Below are positions 52,689 to 60,917 of a stretch of DNA of 64,000 bases, piece after piece (the first letter of the stretch is position 1; each line of letters begins with the position of its first letter). The notes under the pieces were generated by a model. That model saw only the letters and a list, made by a program, of their open reading frames with translations. It searched no databases and was not told the origin of the DNA. Both the position numbers and the translations under genes were made by a program. The DNA comes from Glycocaulis alkaliphilus (GTDB lineage Bacteria > Pseudomonadota > Alphaproteobacteria > Caulobacterales > Maricaulaceae), in the NCBI RefSeq assembly GCF_004000605.1, contig NZ_CP018911.1:1302001-1366000 (forward strand), written 5' to 3'.

Positions 52689-53318
52689 AAATTCGTCGGG
52701 TTTTCCGGCCGCGTACCAGTCTTGCATGGCCCTGATGACATTTATGGGGGCGTATAGCTCAATGTCGCGCTCGGACGCGCCGTTGGTTATTTCACGCTCA
52801 TAGTGCCATCCCCGGAACGTTGCGTAATCGCCCAGTACCCGTTCGGTCCCGATGCTGTCGGCGCCTGCATGATGGACCAGCCAGTCGCGAACATGCCGAA
52901 CCGCTTCGACATAGTCCATTCCGTGGGAATGGATGTCCCAGCCCGCGATGTCTGACAGACCCTTTTGATAGTCGAACTTGTTGCTTTCCAATATCAGGAT
53001 CGATTTCTCCGCCAGCTCGTGACCGCCGAATTTCCGGCATCCATGGTCAATGCCAAGCTCGAACGGCATGTTCATGCGGTAGTATTCGTCCGCTTCGCTG
53101 GATTTGCAGCGGCTGAGATCGTGAATTCCGAATTTCGACGATCTGACCAGCTCCAGAATCCGGTCCAGACGCGCGGCTGCGCCGTCTGCATTCTCCGGAG
53201 CGATCCGGACATGGAAGCCGAGATCAATTACACAGAACGCGATAGACTGGAGTATCGGCGCGTAATCGCCATCGAACGGGCAATTAAGGAAAACCGACCG
53301 CTCGAACGGGACCGGCAA
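52680..53318 (-). CDS. TIR/nucleoside-deoxyribosyltransferase-like hypothetical protein
   Basis: A 212-residue cytosolic protein. Key segments are VFLNCPFDGDY (9-19), a helix after GFHVRIAPEN, FGIHDLSR (63-70), NMPFELG (83-89), ILILESNKFDY (107-117) and SDIAGWDIHSHG (122-133). The order of a CPFD strand, an HDLSR strand end and a Glu-bearing helix is that of nucleoside 2-deoxyribosyltransferase/TIR-like folds, in which the Glu is catalytic; that assignment is inference. It begins with TTG 3 bases after the stop of a DUF2188 gene and so is coupled to it. Local base composition is less G/C-rich than the genome. It overlaps the last nine bases of the convergent frameshifted monooxygenase. Confidence 0.72.
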   Translation of the reverse strand: MPVPFERSVFLNCPFDGDYAPILQSIAFCVIDLGFHVRIAPENADGAAARLDRILELVRSSKFGIHDLSRCKSSEADEYYRMNMPFELGIDHGCRKFGGHELAEKSILILESNKFDYQKGLSDIAGWDIHSHGMDYVEAVRHVRDWLVHHAGADSIGTERVLGDYATFRGWHYEREITNGASERDIELYAPINVIRAMQDWYAAGKPDEFSA

Positions 53319-53321
53319 GCC

Positions 53322-53561
53322 TTAGGCCTTCGGAGGACGCGGTTCGTTGCGGAAGGAATTCCGCTCCCGGATCAGTCCATTACGACCGTGGATATAAAGC
53401 TCGGTGCCCTGGTTTTTGGCAATCTTGGTGGCCGCCGCGATGGCGGCTTCCTGTGTCGCGTGAACACTTGAGGCTCGTGCTGCGCCAGCTTTCCGTACGC
53501 TCCAGCCCGACTGGCTCGGAACAACATGCTGGCCTTTGCGGCTGATGGTTCTGTTCGACAT
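53322..53561 (-). CDS. DUF2188 protein
   Basis: A 79-residue protein with the DUF2188 pattern: RKGQHVVPSQSGWSVRKAG, ATQEAAIAAATKIAKNQGTELYIHGRNG and a PRPPK end. Such proteins are small alpha/beta folds of unknown function that are common in integrative and defence-type neighbourhoods. It is the first gene of a two-gene unit with the TIR/NDT-like gene. Confidence 0.85.
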   Translation of the reverse strand: MSNRTISRKGQHVVPSQSGWSVRKAGAARASSVHATQEAAIAAATKIAKNQGTELYIHGRNGLIRERNSFRNEPRPPKA

Positions 53562-53805
53562 GTCTGAACGTTCCGACTCTCAATACGATTTCTGCACCAA
53601 AGATAATACGCCAGCAGGCATTGATCCAGCTTTTCCCGGCCAAAGTTTGGCGTCCACCCGGGATTACGAATGTGTCTGGCCGCGCACAACCCCGCAAACC
53701 GCGTCCCCGCCTTGACATTGGCGGCGTGGCGATGCCTTTTCCGCGCTGATTTTCAAGGCGGGTCCCATCACCCGTTTCCACCCCGTTTTCAAAGAGCCCT
53801 GACCC
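53562..53805. promoter_or_regulatory. divergent spacer between DUF2188 gene and aspS
   Basis: 244 bp carrying the promoters of both units. It is A/T-richer near 53570-53620 (CTCAATACGATTTCTGC, AAAGATAATACG). No repeats and no confident promoter elements were assigned. Confidence 0.4.
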
Positions 53806-55632
53806 ATGTCCGTTACCAAGACCCACTGGCGCACCCATACCTGCGGCGAGCTGCGCAAGACCGACGTGGGCAATGATGTCACCATCTCCGGCTGGGTACA
53901 CAGAAAGCGCGATCATGGCGGCCTCCTGTTCATCGATCTGCGCGATCATTACGGCCTGACCCAGTGCGTGCTGGAGCCAGACTCAGAGCATTTTGCGCGC
54001 CTTGAGCGCCTGCGCGTGGAGAGCGTTGTCACGCTGACCGGCAAGGTGGTTGCCCGCAGCGAGGACACGGTGAACAAGAATCTGCCGACCGGCGAGGTGG
54101 AGCTGCGCGTGGAAGGACTGACCGTCCAGTCCGAGGCCGAAGAGCTGCCGCTGGCCGTGTTCGGCGAGCCGGACTGGGCCGAGGAAGTGCGCCTGAAACA
54201 CCGCTATATCGATCTGCGCCGCGAGAGCCTGCACAAGCGCATCGTGCTGCGCTCCAAAATCATCGACTCCATCCGCCGGCGCATGATCGAGCAGAATTTC
54301 GTCGAGTACCAGACGCCGATCCTCACCGCGTCCAGCCCGGAAGGCGCGCGCGACTATCTGGTCCCCTCGCGCATCCATCCGGGCAAGTTCTACGCCCTGC
54401 CGCAGGCCCCGCAGCAGTTCAAACAGCTCATCATGGTCTCCGGCTTTGACCGCTATTTCCAGATCGCGCCCTGCTTCCGCGATGAGGATGCACGCGCCGA
54501 CCGCGCGCCGGGCGAATTCTACCAGCTCGACATGGAAATGAGCTTTGTCGACCAGGAAGACGTGTTCGGCGTGATCGAGCCGGTGCTGGCGGGCCTCTTC
54601 CGTGAGTTCGCCGACGGACGCGAAGTGAGCGATGATGCCTTCGCGCGCATTCCTTATGCCGAAGCCATCCGCACCTATGGCTCTGACAAGCCGGACCTGC
54701 GCAACCCCTTAAAAATACAGGCCGTCACCGAGCATTTCGCCGGTTCCGGCTTCAAGGTCTTCGCCGGGATGATCGAGAAGAACGCAGGCGTAGAAGTGTG
54801 GGCGATCCCTGCGCCTACGGGCGGCTCACGCGCCTTCTGCGACCGGATGAATAGCTGGGCGCAAAAGGAAGGCCAGCCCGGCCTTGGCTATATCTTCTGG
54901 CGTGAAGAGGGCGGTCAGCTCGAAGGCGCTGGCCCCATCGCCAAGAATATCGGCGAGGCGCGCACTGACGCCATCCGCAACCAGCTGGGTCTCAAAGCGG
55001 GCGATGCCGTCTTCTTCGTCGCAGGAGTCCCGAAGGATATGTACGCCTTTGCCGGCCGCGCGCGCGATATTGTCGGGCGCGAGCTCGATCTGTGCGAGAA
55101 GAACGTCTTCAAGTTCTGCTGGATCGTCGATTTCCCCATGTATGAGTGGAATGAGGACGAGAAGAAAATCGATTTCTCCCACAACCCGTTCTCCATGCCG
55201 CAAATGGAGGCCGAGGCCTTCATGGCGCTGGACAAGGCCGACCATGACACGCTGCTGGGCCTGAAAGCCTGGCAGTATGACATTGTGTGCAACGGGGTGG
55301 AGCTGTCCTCTGGCGCGATCCGTAACCACCGCCCCGATGTGATGCTCAAAGCCTTTGAATTTGCCGGTTATGGCCCCGAAGTGGTCGAGGAAGCGTTCGG
55401 CGGCATGCTCAACGCCTTCCGCTATGGCGCGCCGCCTCACGGGGGCATCGCGCCGGGCGTGGACCGGATCGTCATGCTGCTGGCGGGCGTCGAAAACCTG
55501 CGCGAGATCGTGATGTTCCCGAAAGACCAGCAGGCCCGCGATCTGATGATGAACGCGCCGGCCTACCCGGAAGCGCGCCAGCTGCGCGAGCTGCACCTGC
55601 GCACCGTGCTGCCTGAGGCGAAGAAGGGGTAG
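53806..55632 (+). CDS. aspS: aspartyl-tRNA synthetase
   Basis: Class II synthetase charging tRNA-Asp (and possibly tRNA-Asn, as in bacteria lacking AsnRS). 608 residues in the bacterial arrangement: OB-fold anticodon domain (about 1-105, [21 protein letters not shown]), catalytic domain with motif 1 helix and [13 protein letters not shown], motif 2 [21 protein letters not shown], an inserted GAD domain (about 295-420), and motif 3 [15 protein letters not shown] near 545. The ATG at 53806 begins the usual N terminus. Confidence 0.96.
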   Translation: MSVTKTHWRTHTCGELRKTDVGNDVTISGWVHRKRDHGGLLFIDLRDHYGLTQCVLEPDSEHFARLERLRVESVVTLTGKVVARSEDTVNKNLPTGEVELRVEGLTVQSEAEELPLAVFGEPDWAEEVRLKHRYIDLRRESLHKRIVLRSKIIDSIRRRMIEQNFVEYQTPILTASSPEGARDYLVPSRIHPGKFYALPQAPQQFKQLIMVSGFDRYFQIAPCFRDEDARADRAPGEFYQLDMEMSFVDQEDVFGVIEPVLAGLFREFADGREVSDDAFARIPYAEAIRTYGSDKPDLRNPLKIQAVTEHFAGSGFKVFAGMIEKNAGVEVWAIPAPTGGSRAFCDRMNSWAQKEGQPGLGYIFWREEGGQLEGAGPIAKNIGEARTDAIRNQLGLKAGDAVFFVAGVPKDMYAFAGRARDIVGRELDLCEKNVFKFCWIVDFPMYEWNEDEKKIDFSHNPFSMPQMEAEAFMALDKADHDTLLGLKAWQYDIVCNGVELSSGAIRNHRPDVMLKAFEFAGYGPEVVEEAFGGMLNAFRYGAPPHGGIAPGVDRIVMLLAGVENLREIVMFPKDQQARDLMMNAPAYPEARQLRELHLRTVLPEAKKG

Positions 55633-55659
55633 GAGGGGAAGCCTCCTGCTTCTACCTCT

Positions 55660-55700
55660 CGTCATTCCAGAAGCGGCGTGAGCCGCTATCTGGAACCCAG
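55660..55700. repeat. family-B unit, left arm of the GIY-YIG cassette
   Basis: CGTCATTCCAGAAGCGGCG...GCCGCTATCTGGAACCCAG, ending one base before the stop codon of the GIY-YIG gene. It is inverted relative to the unit at 56042-56082. Confidence 0.88.
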
Positions 55701-56000
55701 CTAGAGCAGCGTCTCGTACAGATCGCGCCAATCAGGGTTGGCCGCTTCGATCAGTTCCAGCTTCCATGCGCGTTTCCAGCCTTTGATCCGCGTTTCGCGG
55801 ACAATGGCGTGCTCCATGGTGGCATGCATCTCGAACCAGACGAGCAGCGTCACGCCATACTTGCGTGTGAAACCGGGCACCATTCCTTCGCGATGTTCGT
55901 AAATCCGCCGTACCAGATCACTGGTCACGCCGGTGTAGAGCGTGCCGTTGCGCTGGCTCGCCAGAATGTAGACGGCAGGCTGAAAGAGGCGCTCTCGCAT
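55701..56000 (-). CDS. small GIY-YIG nuclease family protein
   Basis: A 99-residue single-domain GIY-YIG protein of the YhbQ/COG2827 type. The paired motifs appear as VYILASQRNGTLYTGVT (GIY becomes VYI, YIG becomes YTG), followed by the catalytic Arg in DLVRRIYEHREG and a Glu in HAIVRETRIKGWKRAWKLELIE; it ends NPDWRDLYETLL. The start at 56000 is where homology begins; the frame extends 45 codons further upstream but those codons are the neighbouring repeat (SPGMT...VIPAAAKLQSRNP-type translation). The gene lies inside a pair of inverted family-B repeats, the basis of the main finding. Confidence 0.9.
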   Translation of the reverse strand: MRERLFQPAVYILASQRNGTLYTGVTSDLVRRIYEHREGMVPGFTRKYGVTLLVWFEMHATMEHAIVRETRIKGWKRAWKLELIEAANPDWRDLYETLL

Positions 56001-56041
56001 CCCGGTATTCTGACGGCTGATTGCGCGAAAGAAACAGTTTT

Positions 56042-56082
56042 CTGGGTTCCGGCTCTGCAGCTTCGCTGCGGCCGGAATGACG
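56042..56082. repeat. family-B unit, right arm of the GIY-YIG cassette
   Basis: CTGGGTTCCGGC...GCCGGAATGACG, inverted relative to the left arm at 55660-55700. Outer ends of the two arms (CGTCATTCC and GGAATGACG) match like terminal inverted repeats. Confidence 0.88.
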
Positions 56083-56108
56083 ATTGGAGTGGTAACGTAC
56101 CGATCCCT

Positions 56109-56200
56109 CGTCATTCCGGGGGAGCGTAGCGACACCCGGAACCCAGCTTTTTATAAGCGACTGGGTTCCAGATAGCGGCTGCGCCGCTTCTGGAATGACG
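56109..56200. repeat. family-B inverted doublet (92 bp)
   Basis: CGTCATTCCGGG...CCCGGAACCCAG, spacer CTTTTTATAAGCGA, then CTGGGTTCCAGA...TCTGGAATGACG. Order of CCGG- and CCAGA-type arms is the reverse of that at 38597 and 47845. Confidence 0.87.
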
Positions 56201-56308
56201 AAGGTTGGGAGCTGTGAGAGTGTGGCGCATAGTGCCTAAAAGCGCGACCGCGCGCCCGCGACTGCCTGTACCCCGGCTACGGCCAGGGCACGCACTGGAA
56301 AACCAATC

Positions 56309-57493
56309 CTACCGCCGGTCGGACCGTTCCGCGCGGGCAGGGGGCGCAGGCGGTGTGGACGGGCGCTGCGCGTCCTCCAGCCAGAGCTGCACCGGCTCGC
56401 CCAGTTCAGAGCGGCGCATTTCAAACTGCCAGCCCGTATACGCCCGCGCCCGGGCGAGCTCGGCCTGCGCACGCGCGGCTTCGCGCAAGGATGCGCGGGC
56501 GCTTTCCATCGCCTCGCGCTCCAGCCCGCCAGAGGCCATGGCGCGCGATTGCACGCTGGCCAGCGCATCGGCGAAGGCTTCCTGGGCGGCTTCCAGCTGC
56601 GCCAGGCGGCGCGCCTCGGCCTCGGCGATGAAGGCGCGCTCATCCACCGGACGGGCGCCGGGGACTTCGTCCTCGCAGACAGCCAGCGTGATATTCATGT
56701 CTTCAGGCAGACGCGTTGATGCGTCGCCGCATGCCCGTTCCAGCAGGGATGGCGTCAGGCCGCGTGCCTCGCTCAGGTCCGCGCCGGTGAGGTTTACCGC
56801 GCGAAAGCGCGCCCCGGTCAAATTGGCCTCGCGCAGGCTCGCGCCGGTCAGGTCCACATGATCAAGGAAGGCGCCCTCCATCGCGGCATCGCGCAGATTG
56901 GCGTGGTGCATGATGATGTGCTGCATGACCACATTGGTCAGGCGCGCATCGCTGAGGTCGGCCGCGCGCATGTCGCCAGAGCGTATCGTCGCCGTGCTGA
57001 AATCGGCCTCGCGCAGATTGGCCCCCTGCAGGCTTACCTGCACAAGGCTGGCCCCGGTCATGCGCACATTGCGCGCATCGGCGCCCTGCAGCATCACCTG
57101 ATGGGCGCGCATGTCGGTCATGTTGGCGTCTGTCAGGCTGGCGCCGCTCATTGTCACGTTCGACAGGCGCACCTCGCGCATGGAGGCATCGGCGAAGTTC
57201 GCGCCATCAAGGCGCATATTGGCAAAGCGCGCGCCGAGCAGCTGGGCGCCGGAAAAATCGGCATTGGCAAAATCGCCGCGATAGAGATGGGCGCCGGCCA
57301 GGTTGGAGCCGCTGAAATCGCATGATGCGCATTCCCCGCCAATAACGAGGCGGCGCTGCGGGTCGCTGTCGCGCGGGGCTCTGATGGCTTGCCCGGCATC
57401 ATTGGCATCGCCAAAAGCGGACGCGGCCAGCGCTGGCGGCGTTAACGCCGTCAGGGGGAAAAGCGCAGCAATGACAACATGGCGCAGCTTCAT
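56309..57493 (-). CDS. secreted pentapeptide-repeat protein
   Basis: A 394-residue exported protein: signal peptide (MKLRHVVIAALFPLTALTPPALA), about 35 tandem A(D/N)LXX-type pentapeptides (about 55-265; for example GSNLAGAHLYRGDFANADFS, NLREADFST), then ARGLTPSLLERACGDASTRLP, and a C-terminal coiled coil (about 305-380, Ala/Glu/Arg-rich). Repeats of this type form a right-handed quadrilateral beta-helix. The GLT...CGD-STRLP motif is shared with the next gene. The ATG at 57493 follows AAAAGGG and starts the signal peptide. Function unknown. Confidence 0.88.
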   Translation of the reverse strand: MKLRHVVIAALFPLTALTPPALAASAFGDANDAGQAIRAPRDSDPQRRLVIGGECASCDFSGSNLAGAHLYRGDFANADFSGAQLLGARFANMRLDGANFADASMREVRLSNVTMSGASLTDANMTDMRAHQVMLQGADARNVRMTGASLVQVSLQGANLREADFSTATIRSGDMRAADLSDARLTNVVMQHIIMHHANLRDAAMEGAFLDHVDLTGASLREANLTGARFRAVNLTGADLSEARGLTPSLLERACGDASTRLPEDMNITLAVCEDEVPGARPVDERAFIAEAEARRLAQLEAAQEAFADALASVQSRAMASGGLEREAMESARASLREAARAQAELARARAYTGWQFEMRRSELGEPVQLWLEDAQRPSTPPAPPARAERSDRR

Positions 57494-57554
57494 GCCCTTT
57501 TCCCTACTCCCCGGCGCAGGCAAGAGCGACTTAAATTGCAGTAATGGGAAAAGT

Positions 57555-58052
57555 CTAGCGGCCCGGCGCGCAAGGCGGAACGCGAAGCCCGCCCGGCAGG
57601 CGGGTGGAGTCATCGCCGCAGGCGGCGTTGAGCTGGGCCTGCGTCAAACCGTGCGCGCCCTGCATTTCCGCGCCGGAAATATTCGCGCCGGCAAGGTTCG
57701 CCCCGGAAAAGTCCGCACCGCCAAAATACCCGCCGACCAGAATGGCCCGCTCCAGATTGGCTCCGGCAAAGCTGACCCCGGTAAACCGGCCGCCAAACAG
57801 ATTGGCGATGGAAAGATCAGCTTGCGCCAGCCGTGCATTGTTCATCGTGGAGAGCGAGAGATCGGCCTGGCGCAGGCGCGAGCCGGAAAGATCGACGCCC
57901 GGCAGATTGCGATAGGCAAGGTCGGCCTGGAACAGATTGCACCCCGTACACGATGCGCCCGCCTGTACCCGCGCGATCTCGCCGGCATTTTGCGCCAGTG
58001 CGGGCGCGCCAGCGGCGATTGCCAATGCCAGAGCGGCCAGAACCTGTTTCAT
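57555..58052 (-). CDS. secreted pentapeptide-repeat protein, small paralogue
   Basis: A 165-residue exported protein: signal peptide (MKQVLAALALAIAAGAPALA), a CTGC pair, about 17 pentapeptides (FQADLAYRNLPGVDLSGSRL, SFAGANLERAILVGG), and the same tail motif as its neighbour (AHGLTQAQLNAACGDDSTRLP). It is 61 bp upstream of the larger paralogue on the same strand, so both are likely in one transcript and arose by duplication. Confidence 0.87.
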   Translation of the reverse strand: MKQVLAALALAIAAGAPALAQNAGEIARVQAGASCTGCNLFQADLAYRNLPGVDLSGSRLRQADLSLSTMNNARLAQADLSIANLFGGRFTGVSFAGANLERAILVGGYFGGADFSGANLAGANISGAEMQGAHGLTQAQLNAACGDDSTRLPGGLRVPPCAPGR

Positions 58053-58225
58053 CACGGCACATCCTCATCCTGCCCATGCGGGCTTTGGGGAAGGAGCAAG
58101 CAAGAGCCGGGCCGGGGGAGGGTGCTGGGGGCAGGCCCAGCTGAAGATGCCTGATGCTCTGGGTTCCGGCTCTGCAGCTTCGCTGCGGCCGGAATGACGA
58201 TGTAGAAAGATGCGCTCTCTCTTCT

Positions 58226-58318
58226 CGTCATTCCGGGCGAGCGTAGCGAGACCCGGAACCCAGATTTTCATGAGCGGCTGGGTTCCAGATAAGCGCTGAC
58301 GCGCTTTCTGGAATGACG
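58226..58318. repeat. family-B inverted doublet (93 bp)
   Basis: CGTCATTCCGGG...CCCGGAACCCAG, spacer ATTTTCATGAGCGG, then CTGGGTTCCAGA...TCTGGAATGACG. Arm order matches 56109. Confidence 0.87.
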
Positions 58319-58650
58319 AAGGGAAGGCTTCGACCGTTATCGCATCGCACTGACGCCTGCGCCGCCGCCCGCCGTCTCCACCTCCGACCGGCCCTCCATG
58401 ACAACGTGCCAATGTATTAACACGATGAACTGAGTGGGCTGGCCAAGGCAGGGGAAGAGGGAATGCGTGGGTGGAGCCGCGCGGCGGGAAGAGGGAAGGT
58501 GCGGGCAGGGCGGTGCGTCTGGAAGGTGCGGGGTGCGGAGCGCCACACGGGTATCTGGGTTCCAGATAGCGGCTCACGCCGCTTCTGGAATGACGATGTA
58601 GAAGAACACGCCCTCTCTTCTCGTCATTCCGGGCGAGCGTAGCGAGACCC

Positions 58651-58758
58651 GGCCTTGCGTGTGTTGGCGATGCGCCGGACGCGGCCCTCCCGGGGATCAT
58701 AAAGATCAAGCCAGAGCTTGGAGATGTCGCATCCGATATAGCGATAGGGTAAAGTCAA
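58651..58758 (-). pseudogene. IS110-family transposase fragment (N terminus only)
   Basis: About 36 codons from TTG 58758: LTLPYRYIGCDISKLWLDLYD-like start (first half LTLPYRYIGC, then DISKLWLDLYD) and GRVRRIANT, which match the RuvC-like N terminus of IS110 transposases (Y-I/V-G-x-D-x-S-K, first catalytic Asp present). The frame runs straight into a family-B unit that is itself cut at its CCCGG, so the IS was truncated by or at the repeat. Dead remnant. Confidence 0.65.
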
Positions 58759-59882
58759 GATGCCTGTTCCTGTGATGCGAGGTCCGATGCAACCGGCCTC
58801 GTGCAACTGTTCAGGTTGAACCACGGTGTGCGGGACGGGGTCCGGGCCGGGTCACGGTCTTCAAAAACCTGGAACCCAACGGCCTCCGTCCCGCAAACAT
58901 CCTGACACATCAACCACACACAGGAACCCAGCCGGCGCGCAGCGCCGCAAGGGCGACCGCCCGCCCGCGACTTTTCGCGGAACATCGCAACGCGGATGCG
59001 TTGCGGAACTAAAATAAAGACTGGGTTCCAGACAAGCGCTGACGCGCTTTCTGGAATGACGAAGGGAAGGGTTCGGACAGTCTGGTGCATCGCGCAGCAA
59101 GCACGCGGACCGGCGAGCCACTTCACCCACTCAACTCCACCTTCACCCCGCAACCATCTCCCGCAGTCTCTGATCCGCCTCGCTCCACCTCGAGTGGCCC
59201 AACAGAGCGTGCCAATGTGGTAACGCAATGTGCTGGGTGAGCAAGTCATGGCGGGGCGGTGCGTCTGGGAACTGGTGGGGAGTTATGGCAGGGCGGTGCG
59301 TGTGGAAGGGGCGGAGCGCAGCGGCACCCGGCCGGGTTTCTGTACTGCGCCAGCTCCCCCGGTCATGGCCGTGCGCCGTGCTCTCACGTCTCGCGAGCTC
59401 AACTCACCGGGTCCCCGGCCGCAGAGCCGGGGTCCAGCGTCCAGCCCCTGCGCTATTCCATGGAGCTCGCGTTCCCCGTTGTCACGGGGACAGGCGGGGC
59501 GGGGGAACCCGGCGTGTAGGGATTCTTGTTCAATGCGGCGCAGCCATTTTTGTATCTCGAACCTCTCCACCGGGGTCCCCGCCCCCGAGCGGGGACCCAG
59601 CTTGTCGAGCATAATGTGACACTTGCCATGCATGCCACCTTCATGGGACAGGCGCAGGCTCGCCAGCGGGCGCCTGTACGTCCCCAGACGGACAATCGGG
59701 TCCATGACAACGCCCCGTGGCCAAAAACATGGATCCCGGCTCTGCGGCCGGGAACCCGGTGGAGAGGTCCACGGCCAAACCGGCAGAAGCTTTGAAAATG
59801 CATCAATATCGGGGTCTCCCGCGCTGACGGGAGACCCAGCTTGTTCTTCAGGAACAGCTCGCCATGGATACCGGCGCCCCCG

Positions 59883-59888
59883 TTTTCA
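59883..59888. repeat. target-site duplication of IS481 copy 2 (left)
   Basis: TTTTCA, repeated at 60918-60923. It is the TTTC loop plus closing T-A pair of the palindrome CCCCGT-tttc-ACGGGG; a related palindrome with a GTC variant loop is uninterrupted at 59474-59490. Confidence 0.9.
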
Positions 59889-60917
59889 TGTTTCATCTCG
59901 TTTGATTGTTTGGATACCGCTTCGGTGTCTGCGGGTGTAGAGTATGTGCGGTCCAGACTGGGAGGCCGGTGATGGAGTTGCGTCTTCATGCCAATGCCCG
60001 CACGACGCCGGCGACACGGCGTTACATCCAGACCTGTGGCAAGCCGGTTGCTGTGCTGTCGGCCGAGCTGGGGGTGTCAGAGACTACGATAAGACGCTGG
60101 CGGGCGCGCAGCGAAGTGGCTGACCGCCCGCATGTGCCCCATACGCTGAAGACCTCTATGAGCGGCGTGGAGGAAGCGCTGGCTGTCGAGCTGCGCTGTC
60201 ATGTGGGCCTGTCGCTGGATGATGCGCTGGAGGTGATGCGGCGCTGTGTGAAGCCGGACCTGTCACGCGCGGCCCTGCACCGCTGCTGGCGCCGTCATGG
60301 CATCTCGGCCCGGCCCGTGCAGGCGCGTGCGCGCACCGGCGTGTTCGAGACCGGCCAGCCCGCCGGGTTCATCCATGTCGATGTGAAGCACCTGACACGC
60401 CTGAACCGGCAGCCCGCCTATGCCTTCATCGCCATCGACCGGGCCACGCGCTTCGTCCATCTGGACATCTTCAACACGCGCAGCGCAGCCAACGCCGCCG
60501 CCTTCTTCGAGCGCTTCCTGGAAAGCTTCCCGCTGAAGGTCCACACCGTCCTGTCCGATAACGGATCAGAGTTCACAGACCGGTTCGCCGTCGACAAGAA
60601 GGGCAAGCCCGAAGACCGTCCCAGCGGTACCCATGCCTTCGACCGGGTCTGCGCCGCCCACGGTGTCAAACACCGGCTCACACGCCCCTTCCGTCCGCAG
60701 ACCAACGGTATGGCAGAACGCTTCAACCGCCGCCTGCAGGAACATCTCGACGCCCACCCGCCAAACGGACGCAATCAGGGCCGCAACTGCTTCGACACGC
60801 ACGAGCAGCGCAACGCCTATATCCGAAACTTCGTCCAAAACTATAACCGCACACGCCTGCGATGCCTCGGCTATCAAAGCCCGCTCGAAATCCTCAACAA
60901 TCTCACGGAACACAACA
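59889..60917 (+). mobile_element. IS481-family insertion sequence, copy 2 (1029 bp)
   Basis: Same length as copy 1 and apparently identical throughout; inverted in orientation relative to it. Ends TGTTTCATCTCG...GGAACACAACA, flanked by TTTTCA duplications. Left flank ends GCGCCCCCG and right flank starts CGGGGACAGGCGGGGC, which join into a G/C palindrome. Confidence 0.95.

Larger units (their letters stand above)
56001..56308. repeat. repeat-filled spacer upstream of the GIY-YIG gene
   Basis: 308 bp with no other gene: right arm of the GIY-YIG cassette (56042-56082), a family-B doublet (56109-56200), and a fragment of family A (about 56235-56290: AAAAGCGCGACCGCGCGCCCGCGACTG, given in parts). 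Confidence 0.75.
58056..59888. repeat. 1.8-kb non-coding repeat region
   Basis: The largest gene-free stretch. It holds family-B units (58159-58199, doublet 58226-58318, 58555-58595, 58622-58652 cut short, 59031-59061), a family-A unit (58931-59014), several family-E blocks (59400-59430, 59565-59600, 59725-59765, 59805-59835), a truncated IS110 gene (58651-58758), and two diverged copies of a unique segment (58330-58545 and 59130-59340, sharing GTGCCAATGT, TAAC-C-ATG and GGGCGGTGCGTCTGGAA). Frames seen here translate the repeats and are not regarded as genes. Confidence 0.75.

Noticed and set aside
58056-59888. CRISPR array
   Set aside because: Repeats occur in many copies but spacing is irregular, units are of several unrelated families in both orientations, and no cas genes exist in the window.
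59228-59989. Several 100-180 codon reading frames in the repeat region
   Set aside because: They translate G/C palindromes, have Arg/Pro/Gly-rich low-complexity content, overlap on both strands and lack ribosome sites.
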